A stretch of DNA of 64,000 nucleotides from Amycolatopsis lurida (GCF_900105055.1 NZ_FNTA01000004.1:1178001-1242000), one strand, 5' to 3'; positions 33,531 through 42,331 are shown, counted from the stretch's first letter. Made by a program: numbers and translations. Notes: generated by a model from the sequence alone, not told the origin.

Positions 33531-35015
33531 ATGGCGGACTTTTTCATCGGTGGCGAATGGGTCGACGCGGTCGGCGGTGGTCGCCGGGAGATCCGCTGCC
33601 CCGCGGACGGGTCGTTGGTCGCGGAAGTCGCCGAAGGCACCCGTGAAGACACTGAAGCGGCCATCGCCGCCGCGAGGAAGGCGTTCGACACCGGCCCGTG
33701 GCCGCAAACGCCCGCTCCGCAGCGCGGTGACCTGCTGCTGAAGGCCGCCGACCTGCTCGACCGCGACGCCGCGGCCTTCGCCCGCGCCGAGTCGCTCGAC
33801 ACCGGGAAACGGCTGGTCGAGAGCGAATATGACATGGCCGACATCGCCGCGTGCCTGCGTTACTTCGGCAAGCTCGCCGCGAACGACGCCGGCCGCGTCG
33901 TCGACACCGGCAACCCGGACGCGTTCAGCCGGATCGTGCACGAGCCCGTCGGCGTCTGCGGGCTGATCACGCCGTGGAACTACCCGCTCCTGCAGACCAT
34001 TTGGAAGGTCGCCCCCGCACTCGCGGCGGGCAACACGTTCGTCCTCAAGCCCAGCGAGCTGACCCCGCACACCTCGATCATGCTGATGAAGCTGCTGACC
34101 GAGGCAGGGCTCCCCGGCGGCGTCGCGAACCTGGTGCTCGGCGCCGGTGCGCAGGCCGGGGCACCGCTGTCCGAGCATCCGGACGTCGACCTCGTGTCGT
34201 TCACCGGCGGCCTCGCGACCGGCAAGATCATCGCCGCCTCCGCGGCCGCGACCATCAAGAAGGTCGCGCTGGAACTGGGCGGCAAGAACCCGAACGTCGT
34301 CTTCGCGGACGCGGATTTCGAGACCGCCGTCGACTACGCGCTGACCGCGGTGTTCCTGCATTCCGGCCAGGTCTGCTCGGCGGGCGCGCGGCTGATCGTC
34401 CAAGAGGAGTGGCATGACAGGTTCGTCGACGAACTCGTCCGCCGCGCCGAACTGATCCGACTGGGTGGACCTTTCGACCCGAAGGCTGAAACCGGTCCGC
34501 TGGTCTCGGCCGCCCATTTGGAAAAGATCGAACGCTACGTCGCCGCGGCGCTCGAAGAGGGCGCCGTCCTGCTCACCGGCGGCAAACGCCCCGACGATCG
34601 CGAACTCGCGAAGGGGCACTACTACCTGCCGACCATCCTCGACCACGTGAAGCAGGGCAGCAGCGCCGTCGTCGACGAATCGTTCGGCCCGGTGCTCACC
34701 GTCGAGACCTTCACCGACGAGGACGACGCCGTCCGCATCGCCAACGACACCCACTACGGCCTCGCCGGCGCGGTGTTCACCTCGGACGCCTCCCGCGCGC
34801 AGCGGGTGGCGAACCGGCTGCGGCACGGCACGATCTGGATCAACGACTTCCACCCGTACCTGCCGCAGGCGGAATGGGGTGGCTACAAGCAGTCCGGCTT
34901 CGGGCGCGAACTCGGCCCGACCGGGCTCGCCGAGTACACGGAGGCGAAGCACATCTACCAGAACCTCCGGCCCGCTCCACAGCGCTGGTTCTCCGGGGAG
35001 TCAGCGTCCAACTAA
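33531..35015 (+). CDS. Aldehyde dehydrogenase, betaine-aldehyde dehydrogenase-like
   Basis: This 494-residue NAD(P)-dependent aldehyde dehydrogenase has N150 (PWNYP), E248 (LELGGKNP) and C282 (GQVCSAG). It leads an operon with an APC permease and a GMC oxidoreductase, an order that recalls choline to betaine aldehyde to glycine betaine oxidation; ethanolamine or another amino alcohol is also possible. The ATG at 33531 has GGAGGG at 33521-33526. The 216-base gap to dxs carries both divergent promoters and no other gene. Confidence 0.85.
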   Translation: MADFFIGGEWVDAVGGGRREIRCPADGSLVAEVAEGTREDTEAAIAAARKAFDTGPWPQTPAPQRGDLLLKAADLLDRDAAAFARAESLDTGKRLVESEYDMADIAACLRYFGKLAANDAGRVVDTGNPDAFSRIVHEPVGVCGLITPWNYPLLQTIWKVAPALAAGNTFVLKPSELTPHTSIMLMKLLTEAGLPGGVANLVLGAGAQAGAPLSEHPDVDLVSFTGGLATGKIIAASAAATIKKVALELGGKNPNVVFADADFETAVDYALTAVFLHSGQVCSAGARLIVQEEWHDRFVDELVRRAELIRLGGPFDPKAETGPLVSAAHLEKIERYVAAALEEGAVLLTGGKRPDDRELAKGHYYLPTILDHVKQGSSAVVDESFGPVLTVETFTDEDDAVRIANDTHYGLAGAVFTSDASRAQRVANRLRHGTIWINDFHPYLPQAEWGGYKQSGFGRELGPTGLAEYTEAKHIYQNLRPAPQRWFSGESASN

Positions 35016-35031
35016 AGAGGGGAAATTGCCG

Positions 35032-36543
35032 ATGAGCAATCCTTCCGATGACGGCCTCGCCGGTTTCGGCTACAAACAGGAACTCGAAAGAACGCTCGGC
35101 AATTTCCACACCTTCGCCGCCGGGATCAGCTACATCTCGATCCTGACGGGGACCTTCCAGTTGTTCTACTTCGGCTTCAGCTTCGGCGGGCCGGCGTACT
35201 GGTGGTCGTGGCCGATGGTGTTCGTCGGCCAGCTGATGGTGGCGCTGTCGTTCGCCGAACTGGCCGCGCACTATCCGGTCGCCGGTTCGATCTACAACTG
35301 GTCGAAACGGCTCGGCAGCCCGCACGTCGCCTGGATGGCCGGGTGGATGATGCTGACCGCGTCGATCGTCAGCATCGCCGCGGTCGCGCTGGCGTACCAG
35401 ATCACGCTCCCGCAGATCTCGTCGTTCTTCTCCTTCTCCGGCGACAGCGCGGTGAACGCGGTCATCCTGGGCACGGCGCTGATCGTGTTCACGACGTTGG
35501 TGAACGCCTGGGGCGTCAAGCTGATGGCGCGGATCAACAGTGCCGGGGTGTTCATCGAACTGATCGCCGCGGTCCTGCTGATCGTCGCGCTCGCGGTGAA
35601 CATCACGCGGGGCCCCGAGGTCGTCATGCAGACCAACAACACCGGCGCCGACCAGCCGTGGGGCTATTTCGGGGCGTTCCTGGTCGCGTCGCTCGCGTCG
35701 ACCTACGTCATGTACGGCTTCGACACCGCCAGCTCGCTCGGCGAGGAGTCCCACGACCCGCGCAAGAACGCGCCCAAGGCGATCCTGCGCGCGCTGATCG
35801 CGTCGTTCGTCATCGGCGGGCTCATCCTCATCCTCGCGCTGATGGCCGTGGGCGACATCAACAACCCGCAGATCGCCACCGGCGGGCTCCAGTTCATCGT
35901 GCTGGACGTCCTGGGCAGCACGATCGGCACGATCTTCCTGCTCGCGGTGGTCATCGCGATCACCGTGTGCAACCTGGCCGTGCAGTCGGCGGCGATCCGG
36001 ATGATGTTCGCGATGGGCCGCGACAACAACCTGCCCGCCGGGAAGCATCTGGCACGGGTGTCGCCGAAGACGAAGACGCCCGTGATCCCCGCGATCGTCT
36101 CCGGCGTCATCGCGGTGCTGATCCTGGTGGTCAACGTCGGCCAGCCGCAGATCTTCACGGTCATCACCAGTATCGGCATCATCATGATCTACCTGGCCTA
36201 TCTACTGGTGACCGTTCCGATGCTCGTCAAGCGCCTGCGCGGGCAGTGGCCGCCGCCGAAGGTGGAGGGCACCAAGTACTTCTCGCTCGGCAAGCTGGGG
36301 CTGCCGGTCAACATCCTCGGCGTGCTGTGGGGCGGTGCGATCGTGGTGAACCTGGCCTGGCCGCGGCGTGAGGTCTACAACGCGACCGAGCCGTATCACT
36401 GGTACCTCGAATGGGGGGCCGTGCTGTTCGTCGGCGCGGTGGCGGTCGTCGGTTTCGCGTATTACTGGTTCGTCCTGCGGCACAAGAGCGGCGTCCTGGC
36501 CGATCACGCCGCGGAAGCACTTCCCGAGGAGGCAGCACAGTGA
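35032..36543 (+). CDS. APC-superfamily permease of the GMC/aldehyde dehydrogenase operon
   Basis: This 503-residue permease has about 12 transmembrane segments. Its N-terminus (GYKQELERTLGNFHTFAAG) and much of its length parallel the permease at 2144, marking a paralogous pair. The ATG follows AGAGGGGAAA and lies 17 bases after the aldehyde dehydrogenase stop. The stop overlaps the oxidoreductase start (GTGA). An amine or amino alcohol oxidised by the two enzymes is the likely cargo. Confidence 0.86.
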   Translation: MSNPSDDGLAGFGYKQELERTLGNFHTFAAGISYISILTGTFQLFYFGFSFGGPAYWWSWPMVFVGQLMVALSFAELAAHYPVAGSIYNWSKRLGSPHVAWMAGWMMLTASIVSIAAVALAYQITLPQISSFFSFSGDSAVNAVILGTALIVFTTLVNAWGVKLMARINSAGVFIELIAAVLLIVALAVNITRGPEVVMQTNNTGADQPWGYFGAFLVASLASTYVMYGFDTASSLGEESHDPRKNAPKAILRALIASFVIGGLILILALMAVGDINNPQIATGGLQFIVLDVLGSTIGTIFLLAVVIAITVCNLAVQSAAIRMMFAMGRDNNLPAGKHLARVSPKTKTPVIPAIVSGVIAVLILVVNVGQPQIFTVITSIGIIMIYLAYLLVTVPMLVKRLRGQWPPPKVEGTKYFSLGKLGLPVNILGVLWGGAIVVNLAWPRREVYNATEPYHWYLEWGAVLFVGAVAVVGFAYYWFVLRHKSGVLADHAAEALPEEAAQ

Positions 36544-38093
36544 CCGGAGAGTTCGACTACATCGTCGTCGGCGGCGGGACGGCGGGTTCGGTGGTCGCGG
36601 CGAGACTCTCGGAAGACCCGGACGTCACCGTGGCGCTCCTCGAAGCCGGACCGTCCGATGTGGACGACCCGGCGGTGCTGGAACTGACGAAGTGGATGGC
36701 GCTGCTGGAGTCCGGCTACGACTGGGATTACCTGGTCGAGCCGCAGGAGTCCGGCAACTCCTTCCTGCGCCACGCCCGCGCACGGGTGCTCGGCGGCTGC
36801 TCGTCACACAACTCGTGCATCGCGTTCTGGGCGCCGGCCGAAGACCTCGACGAATGGGCGTCGCTGGGCCTGCCCGGCTGGTCCTCGAAGGATATTTTCC
36901 CGCTGTACAAACGTCTTGAGACCAACGACGGCCCCGGTGACCACCACGGCCGCTCCGGCCCGGTGACGATCCGCTCGGTGCCGCCGAACGACCCGACCGG
37001 CGTCGCGCTGCTGCAGGCCTGTGAGCAGGCGGGCATCCCGAGGACGGAGTTCAACTCGGGCAAGACCGTGACGCACGGGGCGAACTGGTTCCAGATCAAC
37101 GCGCGCGAGGACGGCACCCGCTCGTCGGCGTCGGTGTCGTACCTGCACCCGATCATCGGCGAACGGCCGAACCTGGAGATCATCACCGGCGCGCGCGTCC
37201 GGCGGCTGCTGTTCGACGGCAAACGCTGCACCGGCGCGGAATACCTGGCCGACGACCTGATCCACGGCGTTCCGCTGCGGGCACGGCGCGAGGTCGTCCT
37301 GTCCTCTGGCGCGATCGACACGCCGAAACTCCTGATGCTGTCGGGAATCGGCCCCGCCGAGCATCTGCGCGAGGTCGGTGTCGACGTGCTGGTGGACTCC
37401 CCCGGCGTCGGCGAGAACCTGCAGGATCACCCCGAAGGCGTCATCCAATGGGACGCGCTGCAGCCGATGACGACCGAGTCCACGCAATGGTGGGAGATCG
37501 GCATCTTCACCACCACGGAGGAAGGTCTCGACCGGCCGGACCTGATGTTCCACTACGGCTCGGTGCCGTTCGACATGAACACCCTCCGGCAGGGGTATCC
37601 GACCACGGAGAACGGCTTCTGCCTGACCCCGAACGTCACCCGCGCCCGGTCGACCGGGACGGTGCGGCTGCGCAGCCGCGACTACCGGGACAAGCCGAAG
37701 GTGGACCCGCGATACTTCACCGACGAACACGACATGCGCGTGATGACCTACGGCATCAAACTGGCGCGCAAGATCGCCGAGCAGCCCGCGCTGGACGAAT
37801 GGGCGGGCACGGAACTGGCGCCCGGCAAGGACGTCAAAACCGACGACGAGATCGCCGACTACCTGCGCAAGACGCACAACACGGTCTATCACCCCTCATG
37901 CACGGCGAAGATGGGCGGCGACGACGACCCGATGGCCGTGCTGGACGCGCGTCTGCGAGTGCGAGGCGTCGAGGGACTGCGGGTCGCGGACGGTTCGGCG
38001 ATGCCGTTCCTGGTCGCGGTGAACCCGTGCATCACGACGATGGCGATCGGTGAGAAGTGTGCGGACATGCTGAAGGAGGACGCGCGCTCCTAA
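36540..38093 (+). CDS. GMC-family FAD oxidoreductase, choline dehydrogenase-like
   Basis: This 517-residue flavoenzyme has the N-terminal FAD motif GGGTAG (residues 11-16), the GMC signature around RVLGGCSSHN, and the C-terminal substrate region with YHPSCTAKMG and NPCITTMAIGEK, which hold the catalytic His and Asn. The family oxidises alcohols such as choline. The GTG at 36540 follows GAGGAGG and overlaps the permease stop. With the upstream aldehyde dehydrogenase it would carry out a two-step alcohol to acid oxidation. Confidence 0.88.
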   Translation: MTGEFDYIVVGGGTAGSVVAARLSEDPDVTVALLEAGPSDVDDPAVLELTKWMALLESGYDWDYLVEPQESGNSFLRHARARVLGGCSSHNSCIAFWAPAEDLDEWASLGLPGWSSKDIFPLYKRLETNDGPGDHHGRSGPVTIRSVPPNDPTGVALLQACEQAGIPRTEFNSGKTVTHGANWFQINAREDGTRSSASVSYLHPIIGERPNLEIITGARVRRLLFDGKRCTGAEYLADDLIHGVPLRARREVVLSSGAIDTPKLLMLSGIGPAEHLREVGVDVLVDSPGVGENLQDHPEGVIQWDALQPMTTESTQWWEIGIFTTTEEGLDRPDLMFHYGSVPFDMNTLRQGYPTTENGFCLTPNVTRARSTGTVRLRSRDYRDKPKVDPRYFTDEHDMRVMTYGIKLARKIAEQPALDEWAGTELAPGKDVKTDDEIADYLRKTHNTVYHPSCTAKMGGDDDPMAVLDARLRVRGVEGLRVADGSAMPFLVAVNPCITTMAIGEKCADMLKEDARS

Positions 38094-38106
38094 GGCTCGC
38101 TTGAGC

Positions 38107-38134
38107 GAGGCCCCTGGTTTCGGCCGGGGGCCTT
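38107..38134 (+). terminator. Hairpin terminator after the GMC oxidoreductase
   Basis: Arms GAGGCCCCTGG and CCGGGGGCCTT pair at 9 of 11 positions around a short loop and are followed by TCGCTTT. It starts 14 bases after the stop codon. Confidence 0.65.
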
Positions 38135-38325
38135 CGCTTTGCCCGGAAAAACCGGTGGAGCCGGCGGTGCCGGGCCATTACCGTGCTGCCGGACCACGCC
38201 GCCGAGCAGAGGGCCTGCCGTTGTACACCCTGTGAGACCTCCCGAGCGCTGATTTCGTCGCGCGTCGCGCTTTGGCGCCGCGCTTCCTTTTGCTGCGGAT
38301 TTCTCACTGGAACGGGTGTATTCCT

Positions 38326-38868
38326 GTGCTCGAAAACTGGGTCGTCGTACCGACCTGCCTGCCTGTCGTCCTCCGCCGTTGCCGCTCCTGCCCGTCCGGG
38401 CGTTTCCGGGCGAACGGCAAATTCCGGGTCAACGCCAACCACAAACTCCTCGACGTCTGGCTCCTCGTGCGCTGTGTCGTGTGCGAGGACACCGCGAAGC
38501 TCACGATCCTGGAGCGCGTGAACGTGCGCTCCGTCCGGCCCGAGTTGTTGGACCGGCTGCACGAGAACGACCTCGCCCTGGCGGCCGAACTGCTCCAGGA
38601 TCCCGCCGTGCGGCGCCGGAACCGCGTCGCCCTCGATTGGGAGGGCGCCTGGCGGCTCCATACCGGCTCTTTGGGTCACTGGGACTTTCTCGAAGTCTCG
38701 GTGCGCTTCGCGGCCCCGATTCCCGTCCGGCCGGCTCGGTTGATCGCCGAAGGGTGTGGTCTTTCGCGGGGCGAGGTCGAGCGGCTTGTCGAGGAGGGAA
38801 AGGTGGTCTCAGCGGTGCGGTTGACCGGGAAAGTGTCCGGCGACTTCACCTTCACGCTGAAGCGCTGA
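38326..38868 (+). CDS. DUF1062 protein
   Basis: This 180-residue protein is a DUF1062 member of unknown function. It has two CxxC pairs, C19/C22 (RRCRSCPSG) and C50/C53 (VRCVVCEDT), that probably bind zinc. Between and after them lie the conserved GKFRVNANHKLLDVWLLV and the helical ERVNVRSVRPELLDRLHEND. The GTG at 38326 gives the N-terminus LENWVV, which fits the family. The gene stands alone, ends 9 bases before palindrome copy C, and the 232 bases before it contain only the previous terminator and no gene. Confidence 0.8.
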   Translation: MLENWVVVPTCLPVVLRRCRSCPSGRFRANGKFRVNANHKLLDVWLLVRCVVCEDTAKLTILERVNVRSVRPELLDRLHENDLALAAELLQDPAVRRRNRVALDWEGAWRLHTGSLGHWDFLEVSVRFAAPIPVRPARLIAEGCGLSRGEVERLVEEGKVVSAVRLTGKVSGDFTFTLKR

Positions 38869-38877
38869 CCTTTGGGA

Positions 38878-38923
38878 CTCGTGAGTGGTGAGGACGGTTA
38901 GAACCGTCCTCACCACTCACGAG
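38878..38923. repeat. 46-base perfect palindrome, copy C
   Basis: Perfect 22-base arms starting CTCGTGAGTGGTGAGG flank AG. It lies 9 bases after the DUF1062 stop and directly before the 21-base-period array 3. It is the third copy of the family seen at 17921 and 20812. Confidence 0.88.
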
Positions 38924-38936
38924 GACGCGGCACCGC

Positions 38937-39048
38937 ACTCGCGTGATCGAAGGCGGAACTCGCGTGATCAGCAGCGGAACACCCCGAGTGCGGCCTCCAA
39001 TCACGCGAGTCACGTCCCTGATCACGCGAGTCACGCCTCGGATCACGC
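38937..39048. repeat. 21-base-period inverted array 3
   Basis: Two direct 21-base units start at 38937 and 38958 (ACTCGCGTGATC, then a variable part and GGCGGA or AGCGGA). Three units in opposite orientation follow at 39001, 39022 and 39043, each beginning with TCACGC. The 2+3 arrangement matches the array at 54916, although the unit sequence outside CGCGTGA differs. Confidence 0.78.
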
Positions 39049-39049
39049 C

Positions 39050-39267
39050 GCGCCCTGTGCGCCCGGTCCGTGAAGAATGGAGGCCTTAGCACCTTCAGCG
39101 TCGCGAAGAGGCTTTCGCAACACGCTGACCTGCCGTCCGCCACCTTCACGAATCGCGAGAGTCACGACGCACAGCACTCAAATCACTCATCAGTGGCAAA
39201 CGCACAATTACCATTGTTGCTTAAAATTACGAATGATTCCTGGAGTATTTTTCGGTAATATGGAGAA
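39050..39267. other. AT-rich leader of the HNH gene
   Basis: The gap between DUF1062 and the HNH gene is about 400 bases. Its first part is palindrome C and array 3. The last 100 bases are unusually AT-rich for this window (for example TTGCTTAAAATTACG). No gene is seen. The composition suggests the leader arrived with the HNH gene or contains its promoter. Confidence 0.5.
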
Positions 39268-40497
39268 GTGCCCGAGACGACCATTCCCGAACTGCCGCAG
39301 GAGTTGTGGCGCGCCGGCAAGCTGGAGCTTGCCCACGGCGTGACGCACCTGCTGCAGGTCATGAGAGTGGCCTCCGCCGGACTGGGGAAATACCTGGCGG
39401 AGGTAGAGTCTCGGGGCGCGGAAGACTTGTTCGGCTATGGGAGCGCGGCATCGTGGCTCGCCGAGGTTGCCCGGATCTCCAAGGGCGACGCGCAAGACAT
39501 GGTGAACCGTGCCCTGGCCCTGAACTCCACACCAGGCGTCGGTGACGAAGGTGCCGTGTTCGCGCCCGCGACCGCCGCCGCGGCCGACGACGGCGCGGTC
39601 GGGGAGCAGCATATCGACCTGATCCTGGAGATCCTGCGCAAAATCCCTTCCGATGTTCCTGTGGAGGAACGAGACGGGGCGGAGCAGATCCTCGCCACTC
39701 TCGCCCGCCACGCCGGACCGAAAGAGATCGCCGAGGTCGGAGCCGGCCTGCTCGCACACCTCGACCCCGACGGGAACGAGCCGAAAGACCCCGAGCCCGC
39801 CCCGCCGCGCCGCGAGTTGTTCGTCGAGCGCCGCAAGGACGGCTTCTGGAAACTGTCGGGGCTCCTTGACCCCGAGACCGGCGCCCGCACCGCGGCCGCG
39901 CTGGACGCCTACGCGGCGAAGCGGCCGATCGACGAGTTCGGCCAGGCCGACCACCGCACCCAGCCTCAGCGCCGGGGCGACGCTTGGGCCGAACTCCTCG
40001 ATCTCGCCATCGCCTGCCCCGACCAGCCGGGCACCTCCGGCTACCGCACGCTGGTGCACGTGACCGTCGGGCTCGATGCGCTGAAGACCGGACTGGGGAC
40101 CGCGTGCCTCGACTTCGTCGGCCGGATCACCGCCCGCGAAGCCCGGCTCGCCGCTTGCGACTGCCTGATGATCCCGGTGGTGCTCGGCGCCGCCGGAGAG
40201 CCTCTAGATGTCGGACGGATGAAACGCTTCGTCACTCCCGGCCAACGCCGGGCCCTGAACATCCGCGACGGCGGCTGCGCTTTCCCTGGCTGCCATCGAG
40301 CGCCGAAGCACTGTCACGCCCACCATATCCGGCACTGGGCCGACGGCGGCCCGACCGACCTGCGGAACCTGGTCCTGCTTTGTTCCTTCCACCACCGGCT
40401 CATCCACCACGGTGACGTCGACGAGCAGGGAGGATTTCGGACGTTCAGTGTCCGAAATCCTCCCTGCTCGACCTCGCGTCCGGCCACAGGTAGGTAA
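39268..40497 (+). CDS. DUF222/HNH endonuclease domain protein (13E12-repeat type)
   Basis: This 409-residue protein has a DUF222 helical region (about 15-270) and a C-terminal HNH nuclease motif with CAFPGC, HCHAHHIRHWADGG and NLVLLCSFHH. It belongs to the actinobacterial family that includes the mycobacterial 13E12 repeats, usually multicopy and of unknown function. After the HNH motif only about 30 residues remain, and they are coded by a perfect 21-base-arm hairpin (40422-40470), so the usual C-terminal tail seems replaced. The GTG start follows TGGAGAA. Confidence 0.85.
   Translation: MPETTIPELPQELWRAGKLELAHGVTHLLQVMRVASAGLGKYLAEVESRGAEDLFGYGSAASWLAEVARISKGDAQDMVNRALALNSTPGVGDEGAVFAPATAAAADDGAVGEQHIDLILEILRKIPSDVPVEERDGAEQILATLARHAGPKEIAEVGAGLLAHLDPDGNEPKDPEPAPPRRELFVERRKDGFWKLSGLLDPETGARTAAALDAYAAKRPIDEFGQADHRTQPQRRGDAWAELLDLAIACPDQPGTSGYRTLVHVTVGLDALKTGLGTACLDFVGRITAREARLAACDCLMIPVVLGAAGEPLDVGRMKRFVTPGQRRALNIRDGGCAFPGCHRAPKHCHAHHIRHWADGGPTDLRNLVLLCSFHHRLIHHGDVDEQGGFRTFSVRNPPCSTSRPATGR
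40422..40470. terminator. Perfect 21-base-arm hairpin in the 3' end of the HNH gene
   Basis: Arms 40422-40442 (starting CGAGCAGGGAGGATTT) and 40450-40470 pair perfectly around GTTCAGT. It lies inside the last codons of the HNH gene, before the convergent 119-residue gene, and is probably a bidirectional terminator. Confidence 0.75.
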
Positions 40498-40552
40498 ATT
40501 CCAGTCCGACCCGGAATTTCGCATTCCATTCCTGAACCGACCGCCCTCCCCC

Positions 40553-40912
40553 TCAAAGGTAAATGGCCGCCGGAGTTCCCCGATCGCCCGTCATCTGGTC
40601 CAGCGCCCACGCCCGTCCGAAATCGGCCAGCGCGGGACCCGACCAGTACGCGGGAATACTGATCCCCTTCCACAGCGGCATCTTCGGTCCATTCAGGGTT
40701 CCGTGACTGACCTGCACCTGGACCGCGCCTTCCACCCAGGTGAAGACGAAATGCGCGTACATGAACATCCACGCCTGCCTGCCCAGCAGATCGCGCGCGA
40801 GCACCGGCCCCTCGGAGGGGTACGGCGCCGTGTAGATGACTTGTTTCCGACCACTGCGGTAACTGATCTCCTGTGCCGTGACACCGGGAGGAAGCATTGA
40901 CGGCTCTGCCAC
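40553..40912 (-). CDS. Orphan 119-residue protein of unknown function
   Basis: I do not recognise this protein. It has an N-terminal stretch with MLPPGVTAQEISYRSGRKQ, a central hydrophobic region rich in aromatic residues (WMFMYAHFVFTWVEG) and no clear signal peptide. The GTG at 40912 has GGAGGA seven bases upstream, inside the end of a tiny upstream gene (40916-41008), so the two are probably coupled. It converges with the HNH gene. No catalytic motif is visible. Confidence 0.6.
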   Translation of the reverse strand: MAEPSMLPPGVTAQEISYRSGRKQVIYTAPYPSEGPVLARDLLGRQAWMFMYAHFVFTWVEGAVQVQVSHGTLNGPKMPLWKGISIPAYWSGPALADFGRAWALDQMTGDRGTPAAIYL

Positions 40913-40915
40913 TCG

Positions 40916-41008
40916 TCAGTCCTCCACAATGGTGATCGTGCCGTGCCCGTCGCAGCCGGGACAACCTTTTCCATCACAGTCGCCACAGACCGAAGTAAGA
41001 TAGTTCAT
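40916..41008 (-). CDS. 30-residue DnaJ-zinc-finger-like peptide
   Basis: A 30-residue reading frame begins with ATG at 41008 and ends three bases before the GTG of the 119-residue gene. Its centre reads CGDCDGKGCPGCDGHG, that is two consecutive CxxCxGxG repeats as in the DnaJ cysteine-rich domain, enough for one zinc site. No strong Shine-Dalgarno precedes it, which lowers confidence. Its own 3' end contains the ribosome site of the next gene. Function is unknown; a small metal-binding partner is a guess. Confidence 0.5.
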   Translation of the reverse strand: MNYLTSVCGDCDGKGCPGCDGHGTITIVED

Positions 41009-41016
41009 GATGCGAG

Positions 41017-41055
41017 CTTGAGTTCCCTGCCGTTTCCGGAGATGGTGAACTCAAG
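41017..41055. repeat. Inverted repeat in the leader of the small zinc-peptide gene
   Basis: Perfect 9-base arms CTTGAGTTC (41017-41025) and GAACTCAAG (41047-41055) are 21 bases apart, just upstream of the ATG at 41008. It could be an operator or an RNA leader hairpin. Confidence 0.4.
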
Positions 41056-41125
41056 TTAGCGAGCACGAAGACACCGGGACAAGCAAAAAGAAGCCAGTCC
41101 ATTCCGACGGATTACAAATCCCGAA

Positions 41126-42331
41126 TTATTGCAGCAACGCAACGCATTCGACGTGGTGCGTCATCGGGAAAGCGTCGAAGGCGCGCAGGTCCACCAGGCC
41201 GTATCCGTGGCCGGCGAACAGCGCGATGTCCCGAGCCAGCGCCGCGGGGTCGCACGCCACGTAGACGATCCGGTCGGGCGAACCCTCCACGATGGAATCG
41301 ACGACGGCCTTGCCCGCGCCCTTGCGCGGCGGGTCGAGGACGACGACGTCGACCGGCTTCGGGGCATCGGCCAGCAGGTGCTCGACGCGACCGGAGCGCC
41401 AGCGGACCTGCGGAAGGTCGGCCAGGTTCTCCTCTCCATCGACGACGGCACGGCGGCCGGATTCGATGGCCAGCACACGCCCGCGCGGGCCGACCTGCTC
41501 GGCGAGCACCGACGCGAAGAGGCCGACACCGGCGTACAGATCCCATGCCACGCCGTCACGCGGCGCCTCCGCCCATTCCGCGACGACGGCGGCCAGCGTG
41601 TCCGCGGCGGCCGGGTGGACCTGCCAGAAGCCGTGGGCGTCCAGGCGCCAGTCGCGGCCGGCGGCGTGCTGCACGGCGATACCACCGGCCAGCTGCCGCG
41701 AGCGGGTCTTCCCGTGGACCGTCGACAGGTCGCGAAGGTGCACCTGCCCCTCGCCGTCCTTGGTGACCTCGATTTCGCTGCCGGGGCGCCACTTCCGCGA
41801 CACGACGTCGTCGAGCGCGCCGGGGACGGTGATCGGGCAGTCGTCGATCGCGATCACGCGGTGACTGTGGTGCGCCCGGAAACCGGCCCTGCCGTCCTTG
41901 CCCGCGACGAGCCGGACGCGACTGCGCCAGTCCAGCGGGCCACCGTCGAGCGCCTCGACGACGACGTCGCGCTCGATCCCGGCCAGCCGCTTGAGCTGCT
42001 CCGTGACCACCGCCGCCTTGAGTTCACGCTGATATCCGGGTGTGGCGTGCTGCCAGTCGCAGCCGCCGCACTCCCCCGGCGCCGCGAGCGGGCACGGCGG
42101 CTCGACGCGTTCGGGCGACGCCTCCAGGACCTCGACCGCGTCGGCGCGGCAGAACGACCCGCCCTTGTCCTCGGTGACGGAGGCCAAGACCCGCTCGCCG
42201 GGCAGCGCGTGCCGCACGAACACGACCCGCCCCTCCGCCCGCGCGACGCAGTGCCCGCCGTGCGCGACCGCGCCGACCTCCAACTCGATCGTTCGTCCGA
42301 GCCAGGTGCCGGTCGACGCGTCCACACTCAT
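41126..42331 (-). CDS. TrmA/RumA-type SAM-dependent RNA methyltransferase with TRAM domain
   Basis: This 401-residue protein corresponds to mycobacterial Rv2689c. It has an N-terminal TRAM RNA-binding domain, a four-Cys cluster region (PPCPLAAPGECGGCDWQH) that in RumA holds an iron-sulfur cluster, a SAM-binding domain (WDLYAGVGLFASVLAE), and the catalytic segment VVLDPPRKGAG with nucleophile Cys in VYVACDP. It probably forms 5-methyluridine in tRNA or rRNA; the target is unknown. The ATG overlaps the permease stop (ATGA), so the two are co-transcribed. Confidence 0.9.
   Translation of the reverse strand: MSVDASTGTWLGRTIELEVGAVAHGGHCVARAEGRVVFVRHALPGERVLASVTEDKGGSFCRADAVEVLEASPERVEPPCPLAAPGECGGCDWQHATPGYQRELKAAVVTEQLKRLAGIERDVVVEALDGGPLDWRSRVRLVAGKDGRAGFRAHHSHRVIAIDDCPITVPGALDDVVSRKWRPGSEIEVTKDGEGQVHLRDLSTVHGKTRSRQLAGGIAVQHAAGRDWRLDAHGFWQVHPAAADTLAAVVAEWAEAPRDGVAWDLYAGVGLFASVLAEQVGPRGRVLAIESGRRAVVDGEENLADLPQVRWRSGRVEHLLADAPKPVDVVVLDPPRKGAGKAVVDSIVEGSPDRIVYVACDPAALARDIALFAGHGYGLVDLRAFDAFPMTHHVECVALLQ

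Noticed and set aside
40412-40900. 162-codon plus-strand open frame opposite the 119-residue gene
   Set aside because: It begins inside the HNH gene and hairpin; the minus-strand gene has the better ribosome site.
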